Shown: piece by piece, positions 7,530-14,849 of the stretch
Layout of the letters: the number at the start of each line of letters is the position of its first letter
How positions within the stretch are numbered: the first letter of the stretch is position 1
Assembly: GCA_937877655.1 (NCBI GenBank)
Contig: CALFJC010000111.1
Coordinates: 1 to 30,251 of the forward strand
Source of the DNA: an uncultured Selenomonadales bacterium
Lineage (GTDB): Bacteria > Bacillota > Negativicutes > Selenomonadales > Selenomonadaceae
Direction of reading: 5' to 3'
DNA: 30,251 bases
Notes under the pieces: generated by a model
The model's database searches: none
Seen by the model: only the letters and a program-made list of their open reading frames with translations
Told to the model about the DNA's origin: nothing
Made by a program: the position numbers and the translations under genes

Positions 7530-8594
7530 TCAGCCTTTCCAACCCAATTTCCTGGCTGTGACAAAGTCGGCTCGCGCTTTTTTTTCGTCGCCGAGTCTTT
7601 GATAACATTTGCCGCGCATTCTCCAACCTTTATAATTATTCGGTTCGATTTTGATGAATTTATTGAAGTCCGAAAGAGATCTTTTATATTTTCTCAAGTT
7701 GTAATAAGCAATTCCCTGATTGTAGTAAACCGAAGGATAATCGGGATTGAGTTTAATCACTTTCTCGAAGTCAGCGGTTGCCGGCTCGTATTGTTTAAGT
7801 TCGCAAAAAGCACAGCCGCGAAAAAAATATGCGTCGTCCGAATCGGGATCTAGTTCAATCGCATCGAAAAAATCTTTAACGGCGAGCTTGAATTTATTTT
7901 TTTGAGAGTAAACGCGTCCGCGATTCAAATACGCAAAAAAGTTATTCGGATTGAGTTCAATCGCCTTATCGAAGTCTTCAAGAGCCGCATCATATTTTCC
8001 CGTTTTCAAATAGACCATGCCGCGCCCGATATAAGAATTGTCATAGTTCGGGTCGAGCTCAATCGCCTTGCTGAAATCTTTAAGAGACAATTCATATTTT
8101 TCCAAAACGGCATAAGTATTGCCGCGCCCGACATGCGCCAAAACATCCTTAAAGTCGTTATCAATCGCTCTGTTGAAATCTTCAAATGCCGCCTGATATT
8201 TTTTCAGACGAAAATAAATGTTGCCGCGATTGACATACGCTTCTTTAAAATGCGGATTGTATCGAATTGCATTTCCGTAATCTTGAATCGCCAAATCATA
8301 TTGTTGCAATTCACTGTAAATGAGACTGCGATTGAAATAAACAGACGAATAAGCGGGCTCGATCTCAAGAGCTTTATCGTAGCTTTGAAGAGCCAAATCA
8401 TATTGTTTCAGCGAAGCGTAAGCTGAGCCGAGCATCGAATATGCATAAACGTTATTGGGATTTAAATCTATCGCCTCGTTGCAAAGTTTTATTGTGCCTT
8501 CAAAATCGCCCGCATCAAAAAATTTTACTGCCTCATCCGATTTTTGATCCGAAATGGAAATTTTATCTTTGTCGGAATAATCTTGGGTGTTCAT
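7530..8594 (-). CDS. Tetratricopeptide-repeat protein (10 TPRs)
   Basis: A 354-residue protein built almost wholly of about ten 34-residue TPR units from near residue 20 to the end. Recurrent features are Y-x-N/G-RG at helix A and DFxKAIELDPN at helix B ends. TPR superhelices hold other proteins or peptides; no catalytic domain, signal peptide or membrane helix is seen, so it is probably cytoplasmic and its partner is unknown. The ATG at 8592-8594 is preferred over a TTG six bases upstream because GGAGGG lies eight bases before it. It has its own promoter and terminator, so it is monocistronic and not part of the flanking operons. Confidence 0.88.
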   Translation of the reverse strand: MNTQDYSDKDKISISDQKSDEAVKFFDAGDFEGTIKLCNEAIDLNPNNVYAYSMLGSAYASLKQYDLALQSYDKALEIEPAYSSVYFNRSLIYSELQQYDLAIQDYGNAIRYNPHFKEAYVNRGNIYFRLKKYQAAFEDFNRAIDNDFKDVLAHVGRGNTYAVLEKYELSLKDFSKAIELDPNYDNSYIGRGMVYLKTGKYDAALEDFDKAIELNPNNFFAYLNRGRVYSQKNKFKLAVKDFFDAIELDPDSDDAYFFRGCAFCELKQYEPATADFEKVIKLNPDYPSVYYNQGIAYYNLRKYKRSLSDFNKFIKIEPNNYKGWRMRGKCYQRLGDEKKARADFVTARKLGWKG

Positions 8595-8623
8595 GTTCAA
8601 ATCCCTCCGAAATTTTTGAAAGG

Positions 8624-8632
8624 ATTATAACA
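8624..8632 (-). promoter_or_regulatory. Extended -10 promoter of the TPR gene
   Basis: Minus-strand TGTTATAAT, a perfect extended -10 box, about 30 bases before the ATG. No good -35 box is visible at the usual distance, which fits the extended -10 type. It overlaps the T run of the adenine deaminase terminator. Confidence 0.6.
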
Positions 8633-8633
8633 C

Positions 8634-8665
8634 AAAAAAATCCTCCGGCACTTTTAAAAAGTGCC
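8634..8665 (-). terminator. Probable terminator of the purine salvage pair
   Basis: Minus-strand stem GGCACTTTT/AAAAGTGCC followed, after six bases (GGAGGA), by seven T. It lies about 70 bases beyond the adenine deaminase stop. The six-base gap before the T run makes it a weaker example than the one at 7467-7496. Confidence 0.55.
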
Positions 8666-8733
8666 CAAACAGCAGTCGCGCTTTACTTTTCAAAAAAATT
8701 GAACGTGTTCGCCGCGCCTTAACGAAAAAATTT

Positions 8734-10476
8734 TCAAGCCTCAATCGGAATCAGTCGGAAAGTTTCATATTCAAAAAGTCCGCGAGCCGTCAATTTTATT
8801 TCGGGAATGACAGGCAGGGACATAAAAGTTAAAGTCATAACTGGTTCAACTTCTTTGCTGATTCCAAGTTCGACGTGCGCTTTTTCGTGAAGGGCATCGA
8901 GTTTTTCTCGCATTTCTTCGCCGCTGATGTCGCTCATCAAGCCGCCAATCGGCAACGGTATCGACGAAATAATTTCTCCGTCCTTAACCAAAACCATTCC
9001 GCCTTCCATTTTTATCAGAGCGTCGACCGCGCAGAAAATTTCTTCATTGCTGACGCCCGCCGCAATTATGTTGTGCGAATCATGCGCAACCGAAACTGCA
9101 ACCGCGCCGCTTTTAATTCCGTAGCCGTTCAAAAATCCCAAGCCGATTTTTCCCGTCGCCTTGTGACGCTCGATAACCGCAACTTTGCAAACGTCCTGCG
9201 CGGGATTGAAAATAAAATCGCCCGCCGCGTCGAGTTTGACTTCGGCGATTATTTTTTTGCTCACGACGCCGCCCGGCAAAATTTTTATCACATTAACCTT
9301 GTCGCTCGTCAAATGCATTTTCAAACTGTCGGCGGAAAAATTTTTAATTTTGACACTGCCGCGCATTGAAGAAATATCGGCGGGAATAATTTCCGGCAAA
9401 TATTTTCCGTTCTCGGCAACAAGCTCGCCGCCAATCCAAACTTTTTCGACATTGAAATTTTTAAGATCGTCAAGCAAAATCAAATCTGCGCGGGCACCGA
9501 TTTTAATCGCGCCCCTGTCGTAAAGTCTGAAGGCTTCGGCAACATTAATCGTCGCCATTTGAACAGCGGTTATCGGAGAAATTCCTTCGGCAACGCACAT
9601 TTTTACGTTGCTGTCCATATGTCCCAGTTCAAGAATTGTTTTGGGCTGTCTGTCGTCCGAACAAAGCAAAACGCGGCGATTGTTGGCGGGCGTAACGCCT
9701 TTAATCAACTTTTTCAAATCGTGACAAGCCGAACCTTCGCGAATCAAAACATACATGCCCTTTGCAATGCGTTCATTCATTTCTTCGGGCGTTGTGCATT
9801 CGTGATCTCCGACAATCCCCGCGCAGAGATAAGCATTTAAATTTTTCCCCGTGACATTCGGCGCGTGCCCGTCAATCAGCTTGCCGAATTTTTTTGCGAG
9901 CAAAATTTTATCCAAAGCTTTTTCGTCGCAGTTGATAATCCCCGGCGCGTTCATGAATTCTCCGAGCCCGAAGAAATTTTCATCGCCCAAAAGTTCAGCC
10001 ATATCCTCCGCCTCAAGAATCGCGCCCGCGTCTTCAAAAGGCGTCGCGGGTACACAACTCGGCATTGCATAAATTATGTTGAGCTTTGTTTTCTGCGCGG
10101 CGTCGAGCATGTATTTTAATCCGCGCAGTCCGCTGACATTTGCAATTTCATGCGGGTCGGCGACAATCGAAGTCGTGCCTCGCGGAACAATTATTCTGCC
10201 GAGCTGTTCGGGGCTTATGTAGGAAGATTCAATGTGAATATGCGCGTCGATAAAGCCCGGCGCAAGAAATTTTCCTTCCGCATCAAAAATTTTCTCGCCG
10301 TCGTATTCGGCTTTGCCCATGCCGATAATTTTTCCGCCGAAAATCGCAACTTCGCCCGAAATAATCTCGCCGTTGAAGACGTTGACGATCTTGCAATTTT
10401 TTATGACGAGATCTGCTTTACGTCTGCCCGCCGCCGCCTCAATGGCAATGCGTAATGAACTTTTCCCTTCTCCCAT
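8734..10476 (-). CDS. ade: Adenine deaminase
   Basis: A 580-residue amidohydrolase that converts adenine to hypoxanthine and ammonia in purine salvage. The order is an N-terminal beta-sandwich (ADLVIKN...), the metal-binding DAHIHIESS motif (His79, His81), ADPHEIANVSG, DGHAPNVTG, the LLCSDDRQP segment with catalytic Asp, the return of the sandwich (GARADLILL), and the C-terminal adenine-deaminase domain with VAHDSHNI. The length is standard. It lies 12 bases after the purine permease stop and is surely co-transcribed with it. Its first codons (MGEGK) and the upstream purine-rich start site come from a GGGAAAA-type heptanucleotide array, so the N-terminus is repeat-derived; family homology begins around SLRIAIEAA. 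Confidence 0.95.
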   Translation of the reverse strand: MGEGKSSLRIAIEAAAGRRKADLVIKNCKIVNVFNGEIISGEVAIFGGKIIGMGKAEYDGEKIFDAEGKFLAPGFIDAHIHIESSYISPEQLGRIIVPRGTTSIVADPHEIANVSGLRGLKYMLDAAQKTKLNIIYAMPSCVPATPFEDAGAILEAEDMAELLGDENFFGLGEFMNAPGIINCDEKALDKILLAKKFGKLIDGHAPNVTGKNLNAYLCAGIVGDHECTTPEEMNERIAKGMYVLIREGSACHDLKKLIKGVTPANNRRVLLCSDDRQPKTILELGHMDSNVKMCVAEGISPITAVQMATINVAEAFRLYDRGAIKIGARADLILLDDLKNFNVEKVWIGGELVAENGKYLPEIIPADISSMRGSVKIKNFSADSLKMHLTSDKVNVIKILPGGVVSKKIIAEVKLDAAGDFIFNPAQDVCKVAVIERHKATGKIGLGFLNGYGIKSGAVAVSVAHDSHNIIAAGVSNEEIFCAVDALIKMEGGMVLVKDGEIISSIPLPIGGLMSDISGEEMREKLDALHEKAHVELGISKEVEPVMTLTFMSLPVIPEIKLTARGLFEYETFRLIPIEA

Positions 10477-10488
10477 TTCCCTTTTCCC
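10461..10488 (-). repeat. Heptanucleotide array, 4 units, spanning the ade start codon
   Basis: Directly after the permease TGA come four 7-base units read on the minus strand: GGGAAAA, GGGAAAT, GGGAGAA, GGGAAAA. They fill the whole gap, supply the purine-rich ribosome site and form the ade ATG and next codons. The unit differs from the RRNAATT units at the other three sites but the period and the stop-codon anchoring are the same. Confidence 0.7.
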
Positions 10489-11850
10489 TCACAAGAAAAT
10501 ATATTTCAGAATGAACAGCACCGTCAAAATATACATGAGCGGCGTAACGTCTTTTGCTTTGCCCGAAAAAACATGCAGGATTGTATAAGAAATGACGCCG
10601 AAGCAAATTCCCTCCGAGATCGAATACATGAACGCCATTGAAAAAATCGTTATGTAAGCCGGTATCGCCGTCAAAATGTCGTCCGTCCAATTTATTTTGG
10701 CAACTTGTTGCATCATAAGGAAGCCGACGATTATAAGCGCGGGAGCCGTCGCGAACGCGGGAATTGCCAAAAATATCGGTGAGAAAAATAACGCCGCCAA
10801 AAATAAAAATCCCGCCGTCAATGCCGTCAAACCTGTCTTGCCGCCTTCGGCTATGCCCGCCGATGACTCAACAAAGGTTGTTATCGTCGAAGTGCCCAAC
10901 AATGCTCCCGCCGTCGTTCCTACCGCGTCCGTCAAAAGTACTTGCTTGATTTGCGGGAGCTTGCCGTCTTTGTCGAGAAGATTTGCCTTCGTCGCGCAAC
11001 CCACGACGGTACCTAGGGTATCAAAAAAATCGATCATCAAAAATGAACAGAGGATCGTAAAAAATTCAAAAGAAAAAATCGCGCTTAAATCAATTTGCAT
11101 GAAAGTCGGAGCGATTGACGCGGGCATTGAAATTATTCCGTTCGGAAACAAGCTGAAGAATCCTTTTTCGGGATTGGGAACATAAAGTCCCGTCGCTTGA
11201 CAAATCATGCCCAAGCCCCAAGTTAAGATTATCCCGAGTAAAACCGAGCCCTTGACATTTTTTATCAGCAAAAACGCCGTTACCAACATTCCGATTAGTG
11301 CAAGCAAAACAGTTATTCCTTCGGAAGAAAACATGCCGCTTTCAATCGAATGTTTAAAGGAATAAAGCGTGACGAGTGTCGGTCCCGCAACAACAATATG
11401 CGCGTTCTGAAGTCCAATGAAGCTTATGAAAAGTCCTATTCCAACTCCGATAGCAATTTTCAAGGATGACGGGATTGCATTAAAAATTGCCTCGCGGACA
11501 TTTGTCAACGTCAGAACAATAAAAATCAGCCCTTCTATGAAGATGGCAGAAAGGGCTTGTTGCCAAGTGTAACCCATTCCTATAACGCAGCTATACGCAA
11601 AATAGGAGTTAAGTCCCATCGCCGCGGAGAGCACCAGTGGCATATCGCTATATGTCGCCATTATGAACGTTGCGAGTGCGCTCGCCAAAGCTGTCGCCGT
11701 AAAGACTGCTCCCGTATCCATTCCCGCCGCACTAAGTATCAAAGGATTGACGGCTAGTATATATGAAATCGTGACAAAGCTCGTCACGCCCGCCATGATC
11801 TCCGTTTTAACATCTGTGCCGCGTTCCTTTAGTTTAAAAAATTTGTCCAT
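10489..11850 (-). CDS. AzgA/PbuG-type purine (hypoxanthine/guanine/adenine) permease
   Basis: A 453-residue inner-membrane protein with about 12-13 hydrophobic helices, of the AzgA branch of the nucleobase:cation symporter 2 superfamily. Landmarks are the start FKLKERGTDVKTEIMAGVTS, FVTISYILAVNP, the conserved AAMGLNSYFAYSCVIGMG helix, and the SSAGIAEGGKTGLTAL loop before the second half. AzgA proteins import purine bases. The neighbour ade would deaminate imported adenine, so the pair makes a scavenging unit. The ATG at 11848-11850 follows AAAGGA; a good promoter lies at 11886-11914. No purine riboswitch core was found in the short leader. Confidence 0.93.
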   Translation of the reverse strand: MDKFFKLKERGTDVKTEIMAGVTSFVTISYILAVNPLILSAAGMDTGAVFTATALASALATFIMATYSDMPLVLSAAMGLNSYFAYSCVIGMGYTWQQALSAIFIEGLIFIVLTLTNVREAIFNAIPSSLKIAIGVGIGLFISFIGLQNAHIVVAGPTLVTLYSFKHSIESGMFSSEGITVLLALIGMLVTAFLLIKNVKGSVLLGIILTWGLGMICQATGLYVPNPEKGFFSLFPNGIISMPASIAPTFMQIDLSAIFSFEFFTILCSFLMIDFFDTLGTVVGCATKANLLDKDGKLPQIKQVLLTDAVGTTAGALLGTSTITTFVESSAGIAEGGKTGLTALTAGFLFLAALFFSPIFLAIPAFATAPALIIVGFLMMQQVAKINWTDDILTAIPAYITIFSMAFMYSISEGICFGVISYTILHVFSGKAKDVTPLMYILTVLFILKYIFL

Positions 11851-11885
11851 AGATAATTCCTTTCTTCTTTGAGATTGCGGAAAGA

Positions 11886-11914
11886 ATTTTACACGAAAAA
11901 TTTTTTTGCGTCAA
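11886..11914 (-). promoter_or_regulatory. Sigma70-type promoter of the purine permease-ade operon
   Basis: Minus-strand TTGACG (11909-11914), 17-base spacer, TAAAAT (11886-11891), about 35 bases before the permease ATG. Because it is downstream of the T6 terminator at 11936-11941, the permease does not need the transcript that starts near 12003. Confidence 0.7.
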
Positions 11915-11928
11915 AAAATTCTCTTCGA

Positions 11929-11957
11929 TTGACAGAAAAAACTCTGCTGTGTTAAAC
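11929..11957 (+). promoter_or_regulatory. Candidate promoter of the GIY-YIG gene
   Basis: Plus-strand TTGACA (11929-11934), perfect -35, with 17 bases to TTAAAC (or 18 to TAAACT). The -10 box is poor. A transcript would begin near 11964 and run ~94 bases to the ATG at 12058, through the 3' arm of the 11942-11993 inverted repeat. It faces the minus-strand promoter at 12010-12038. Confidence 0.4.
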
Positions 11958-12003
11958 TTGAATTGCTTAAATCATCAAGACAACACGGCAGAGCAATAAC
12001 TAC
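11936..12003 (-). ncRNA. Candidate ~68-nt small RNA, antisense to the GIY-YIG leader
   Basis: A self-contained minus-strand unit: a near-consensus promoter (12010-12038) would start RNA at about 12003; after ~10 bases comes a long hairpin whose 12-base arms (11982-11993 and 11942-11953) match at 11 positions, with an inner CTTGA/TCAAG stem, and then six T (11941-11936). There is no ORF in it. The next minus-strand gene has its own promoter farther on, so this is not simply that gene's leader. On the plus strand the same arms pair fully (one G-U), so the GIY-YIG transcript would contain complementary structure. Attenuation leader or transposon-end palindrome are alternatives. Confidence 0.5.
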
Positions 12004-12009
12004 ATTTTG

Positions 12010-12038
12010 ATTCTAACACGCTCGCGCCGCGCTGTCAA
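12010..12038 (-). promoter_or_regulatory. Strong sigma70-type promoter for the candidate small RNA
   Basis: Minus-strand TTGACA (12033-12038, perfect), 17-base spacer, TAGAAT (12010-12015, one mismatch). It is among the best promoters visible in the window. It lies just upstream of the GIY-YIG ribosome site but fires away from that gene. Confidence 0.7.
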
Positions 12039-12057
12039 CGAAAGGAGAAATTCATTT

Positions 12058-13473
12058 ATGGAACCTGAACCTTACGGAATTGTTTATCTGCTCATCGATT
12101 GTACTTGTGATAAAGGATACATCGGGCAGACAACCCGCTCGTTTGAAGAACGTTTCAGAGGTCACAAGCACGGCGACCAGTACATTGACCACGTAATTAG
12201 AGAACGCGGCGAGGATTTAATCGAAACAGCAATTTTGAAAGTCTGCTACAGCAAAGAGGAGCTCGACTAATGGGAAAAACGCCTTATTAAATCGTTCGAT
12301 ACAATGGCTCCCAACGGTTACAATCTCACCGAAGGCGGCGAAGGCAATATACCTTGCGACGAAACGCGGGCGAAAATTTCTGCGGCAACGAGTGGCGAAA
12401 ATAATCCGTTTTTCGGCAAGCGTCATACGGCGGAGTCGCTGGCAAAAATGTCTGTGTCTCATCAAGGCAACACCGCATGGGTCGGACGGAGTCATCGCAG
12501 AGATTCCAAAGCTAAAATTTCTGTAGTAAGGCGTGCTGACAGCCCTTTCAAAAATTTGATTGCAGAAATGGACAAGCGGCAGATGTCTTACAAAGAACTC
12601 GCGGAGCTTTTGGGATTGCCTCGCCCAACTTTACCCGAAAAGATGCGCGGCATTAAAAGATTCAGCGCGGTAGAAGTCATTAAACTTGTTAAAATTTTCG
12701 GTTTGCCTGCAGAATATTTGTTGGCTCGCGACGACGGGATACCTTTTTCGGTATGCAAAGACAGCCCGTTTAAAAATCTTTTAATTGAGATGGACAAACA
12801 CAAGATAACCTACAGAAAACTGGCGGAGCTTTTGGGATTTAAAAACGACGCGACCGTTTCAGAAAAAATGAGCGGCAAGTTGAATTTCACGGCAGAAGAC
12901 ATTGTCAAGCTCGTTAAAATTTTCGGCAAGCCCGCAGAATATTTGCTTGAACGCGACGACGGACTCAACGGACTTTCGGCAATAATATCGGCTGAGGAAA
13001 AATCCGCAAAGATGTCAAAGGAGCATCGCGGCAACAGCCCTTACAAAAATTTGCTTGCAGAAATGGATAAGCGAAAAATTTCTTATAAAGAACTCGCGGA
13101 GCTTTTGGGCTTGGCACGCGCTTCTTTTTCCTTCAAAATGCGCGGCAAGCAGAATTTTACGGCGGAACAAATTACAAAGCTTGTTGAAATTTTCGGTAAG
13201 CCGGCAGAATATCTCATGGCTCGTGACGCGGAAGGTTGAGAAGAAAATTCAACGTTGGAGCGCGGCGACAGCCCGTTTAAAAACTTGTTGAAAGAAATAA
13301 CTGCGCGGAATCTTTCTTACAAAAAACTTGCAAAGCTTATGGGATTATCATCAGCCGCAGTTTCTCACAAAATGCGCGGCAGAATTAATTTCACGGATAA
13401 AGACATTGCAAAGCTCGTTGAGATTTTCGGTAAGCCCGCCGAATATCTCTTATCTCGTGACGCGGAAGGTTGA
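12058..13473 (+). pseudogene. GIY-YIG/NUMOD3 endonuclease-like gene with four HTH modules, two in-frame stops
   Basis: One frame runs from ATG 12058 (AAAGGAG upstream) to TGA 13471-13473, interrupted by TAA at 12268-12270 and TGA at 13237-13239. Codons 1-95 make a GIY-YIG nuclease domain: GIVY (7-10), GYIG (20-23), Arg32, then after the first stop the WEKRLI helix with the likely catalytic Glu73 and NGYNLTEGG. A NUMOD3-type DNA-binding motif follows (SGENNPFFGKRHTAESLAKM), then four HTH modules of ~65 residues. Homing and free-standing phage endonucleases combine GIY-YIG with NUMOD3; four tandem repressor-like HTHs are unusual. The stop at codon 71 falls between LD and WEK inside the nuclease, so no active enzyme is made unless it is read through. 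It is the only plus-strand gene for 20 kb and sits alone between two operons, which suggests transfer. A downstream product could start near 12304, but without a ribosome site. Confidence 0.75.
12541..13461 (+). repeat. Four tandem HTH-module repeats within the GIY-YIG gene
   Basis: Modules at about 12541-12735, 12763-12960, 13036-13230 and 13270-13461. Each reads SPFKNLLxEMDKRxxSYKEL followed by AELLGL, a variable recognition segment, KMRGKxNFTAEDIxKLVxIF and GKPAEYLLARD. They resemble single XRE/phage-repressor HTHs. The frame is kept between modules, and DNA similarity is high (for example around 12592 and 13087), so the array arose by internal duplication. The least conserved part is the recognition-helix region (PRPTLPE, NDATVSE, ARASFSF, SSAAVSH). 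The fourth module lies after a stop codon. Confidence 0.8.
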
Positions 13474-13503
13474 CGCTTTTTCGTTTTGCGGACAAAAAAA
13501 GAA

Positions 13504-13537
13504 AGCCTGCTGAAATGCAAAGTCGCAGGCTTTTTTT
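13504..13537. terminator. Bidirectional terminator between the GIY-YIG gene and larA
   Basis: Stem AGCCTGC/GCAGGCT with a 14-base loop, followed by seven T on the plus strand; on the minus strand the stem is followed by TT-C-T7. It lies between convergent genes (stops at 13473 and 13578) and can end both the HTH gene and the lactate operon. Confidence 0.8.
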
Positions 13538-13577
13538 ATGGAACGGATTCAACAATCATTTAATTTCGGTTGCACTT

Positions 13578-14837
13578 TCAGACAATGACGGAAACGCCGT
13601 CCGGAATGAGCGAGACAGTTGCCACCTTTCCTTTCAACTCGAACGCACGAGAAAGTGCTTCGTCAAAAGTTTTGGAGTGTTCCATATGCATTCCCGTTAT
13701 CAGTTGAGGATCGCACAAGTCGGTTACCATGATGACTGTATATTTGCTCAAAATGCGGCAGAGAATTTGCGCCTCCCACTGGTCGGGCTTAGTCTCGTTG
13801 CGCGGAATATGCGAAAATTCTTCAAGAAGTTTTTGCGGAGTCGGGGCGTCCGTTACCATTTTGCAGAAAGATTCTCCGCCGTGCCCGTCGCTCAAGCCCG
13901 CAACCATGATGATAACGCCGCCCGTTTTGCAATTCGCTTCCGCCGCCGTCATGCCCTTGACTGCTTGATAAATATTTTGGTCGAGAGGATAACCGCCGTT
14001 CGTCGTAATCACAATGTCGGTCGGATTTTTTTTGACTTTAGACATTTTGAGCACGAATTCGCAACCCGTTACGTGAGCTTTTTCCGAATCACCGGCAAAG
14101 GCGGCGATAACTTTTTTCTTCGCGTCGATAACCACGTTCAAAATAAAAGCGAGTTTTGCCTTCGCGGCGGCGAAAAGCATATCGCGATGAATCGGGTTGC
14201 CGTCAAGAATTCCTGTGCGGGCGTGCGGGCTGGAGATAAATTCGCTGCAATGATTCGCCATGACGGTTGTCGCGGAGGCAATGCCCGGCAAAATCGCCTT
14301 TCTGCCGCCGGAAAAGCCTGCAAAGAAATGAGCCTCGATAAAACCTTCCGCAATTAAAAGATCCGTGTCGATTGCAAGCTTGTTTATGAGAAGCTTGCCG
14401 CCCGAAGGCAACGTTCCCAAGTCCGCCATTTCGTCATCATGCGAGCGGTGCACTGCAATTTTTTCCCTTGCAACAATTTCTTCCCCGTAACGATCAATAA
14501 GTTCTTGGCGAGTTGTCGGGCGGTGAAAACCCGTCGCGATTAGAATTGTGATTTCAATATCGGGATTCGCCGCACGAATGCGCCGCAAAAGAATCGGCAT
14601 GGTTACACGGCTCGGCACGGGGCGCGTGTGGTCGCTTGAGATAATGACCATGCGCCGCTTGCCCTGCACAAGTTCTTCAAGCGATTTTGAGCCGATTGGA
14701 TTATCCAGTGCACGTTCAACAATTTCCTGTTCGGTGCCCGTCGGTTCAGCGTGATTCGCCGCAAGTGTGCAAACAAAATTTTCGTCGGGTATTTCAATCG
14801 GCATTTGCATTTTGTGATAAGGAATTTTTGTTTTCAT
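13578..14837 (-). CDS. larA: Nickel-dependent lactate racemase LarA
   Basis: A 419-residue LarA-family enzyme that interconverts D- and L-lactate with the nickel-pincer nucleotide. The key residues of Lactobacillus LarA are present: DHTRPVPS (Asp69, Arg72), His105 in GFHRPTTR, His170 and the cofactor-linking Lys180 in EAHFFAGFSGGRKAILPGIA, and His196 in ANHCSEF. Cofactor synthesis genes larB, larC and larE are not in the window and must be elsewhere. It is the last gene of the etfB-etfA-lctD-larA operon, 12 bases after lctD, and would feed the lactate isomer not used by the dehydrogenase. Other LarA homologues act on related 2-hydroxyacids; the gene context makes lactate the best choice. Confidence 0.9.
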   Translation of the reverse strand: MKTKIPYHKMQMPIEIPDENFVCTLAANHAEPTGTEQEIVERALDNPIGSKSLEELVQGKRRMVIISSDHTRPVPSRVTMPILLRRIRAANPDIEITILIATGFHRPTTRQELIDRYGEEIVAREKIAVHRSHDDEMADLGTLPSGGKLLINKLAIDTDLLIAEGFIEAHFFAGFSGGRKAILPGIASATTVMANHCSEFISSPHARTGILDGNPIHRDMLFAAAKAKLAFILNVVIDAKKKVIAAFAGDSEKAHVTGCEFVLKMSKVKKNPTDIVITTNGGYPLDQNIYQAVKGMTAAEANCKTGGVIIMVAGLSDGHGGESFCKMVTDAPTPQKLLEEFSHIPRNETKPDQWEAQILCRILSKYTVIMVTDLCDPQLITGMHMEHSKTFDEALSRAFELKGKVATVSLIPDGVSVIV

Positions 14838-14849
14838 AACCTTTTCTCC

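Noticed and set aside
8874..9369. Plus-strand ORFs opposite ade
   Set aside because: Antisense to a conserved adenine deaminase, without ribosome sites or family resemblance.
11851..12040. Purine riboswitch before the purine permease
   Set aside because: Permeases of this family often have one, but the conserved junction and loop sequences of the purine riboswitch are not present, and the leader after the nearest promoter is only about 30 bases.
5201..13239. Alternative genetic code with UGA as Trp
   Set aside because: Trp is encoded by TGG throughout, and many genes here end in TGA with a neighbour starting at once; only broken genes have internal stops, and one of those is TAA.
13470..14357. 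Long plus-strand ORF opposite larA
   Set aside because: It is antisense to a complete, motif-rich larA and its translation has no domain; long shadow frames are common in this genome because of its codon bias.
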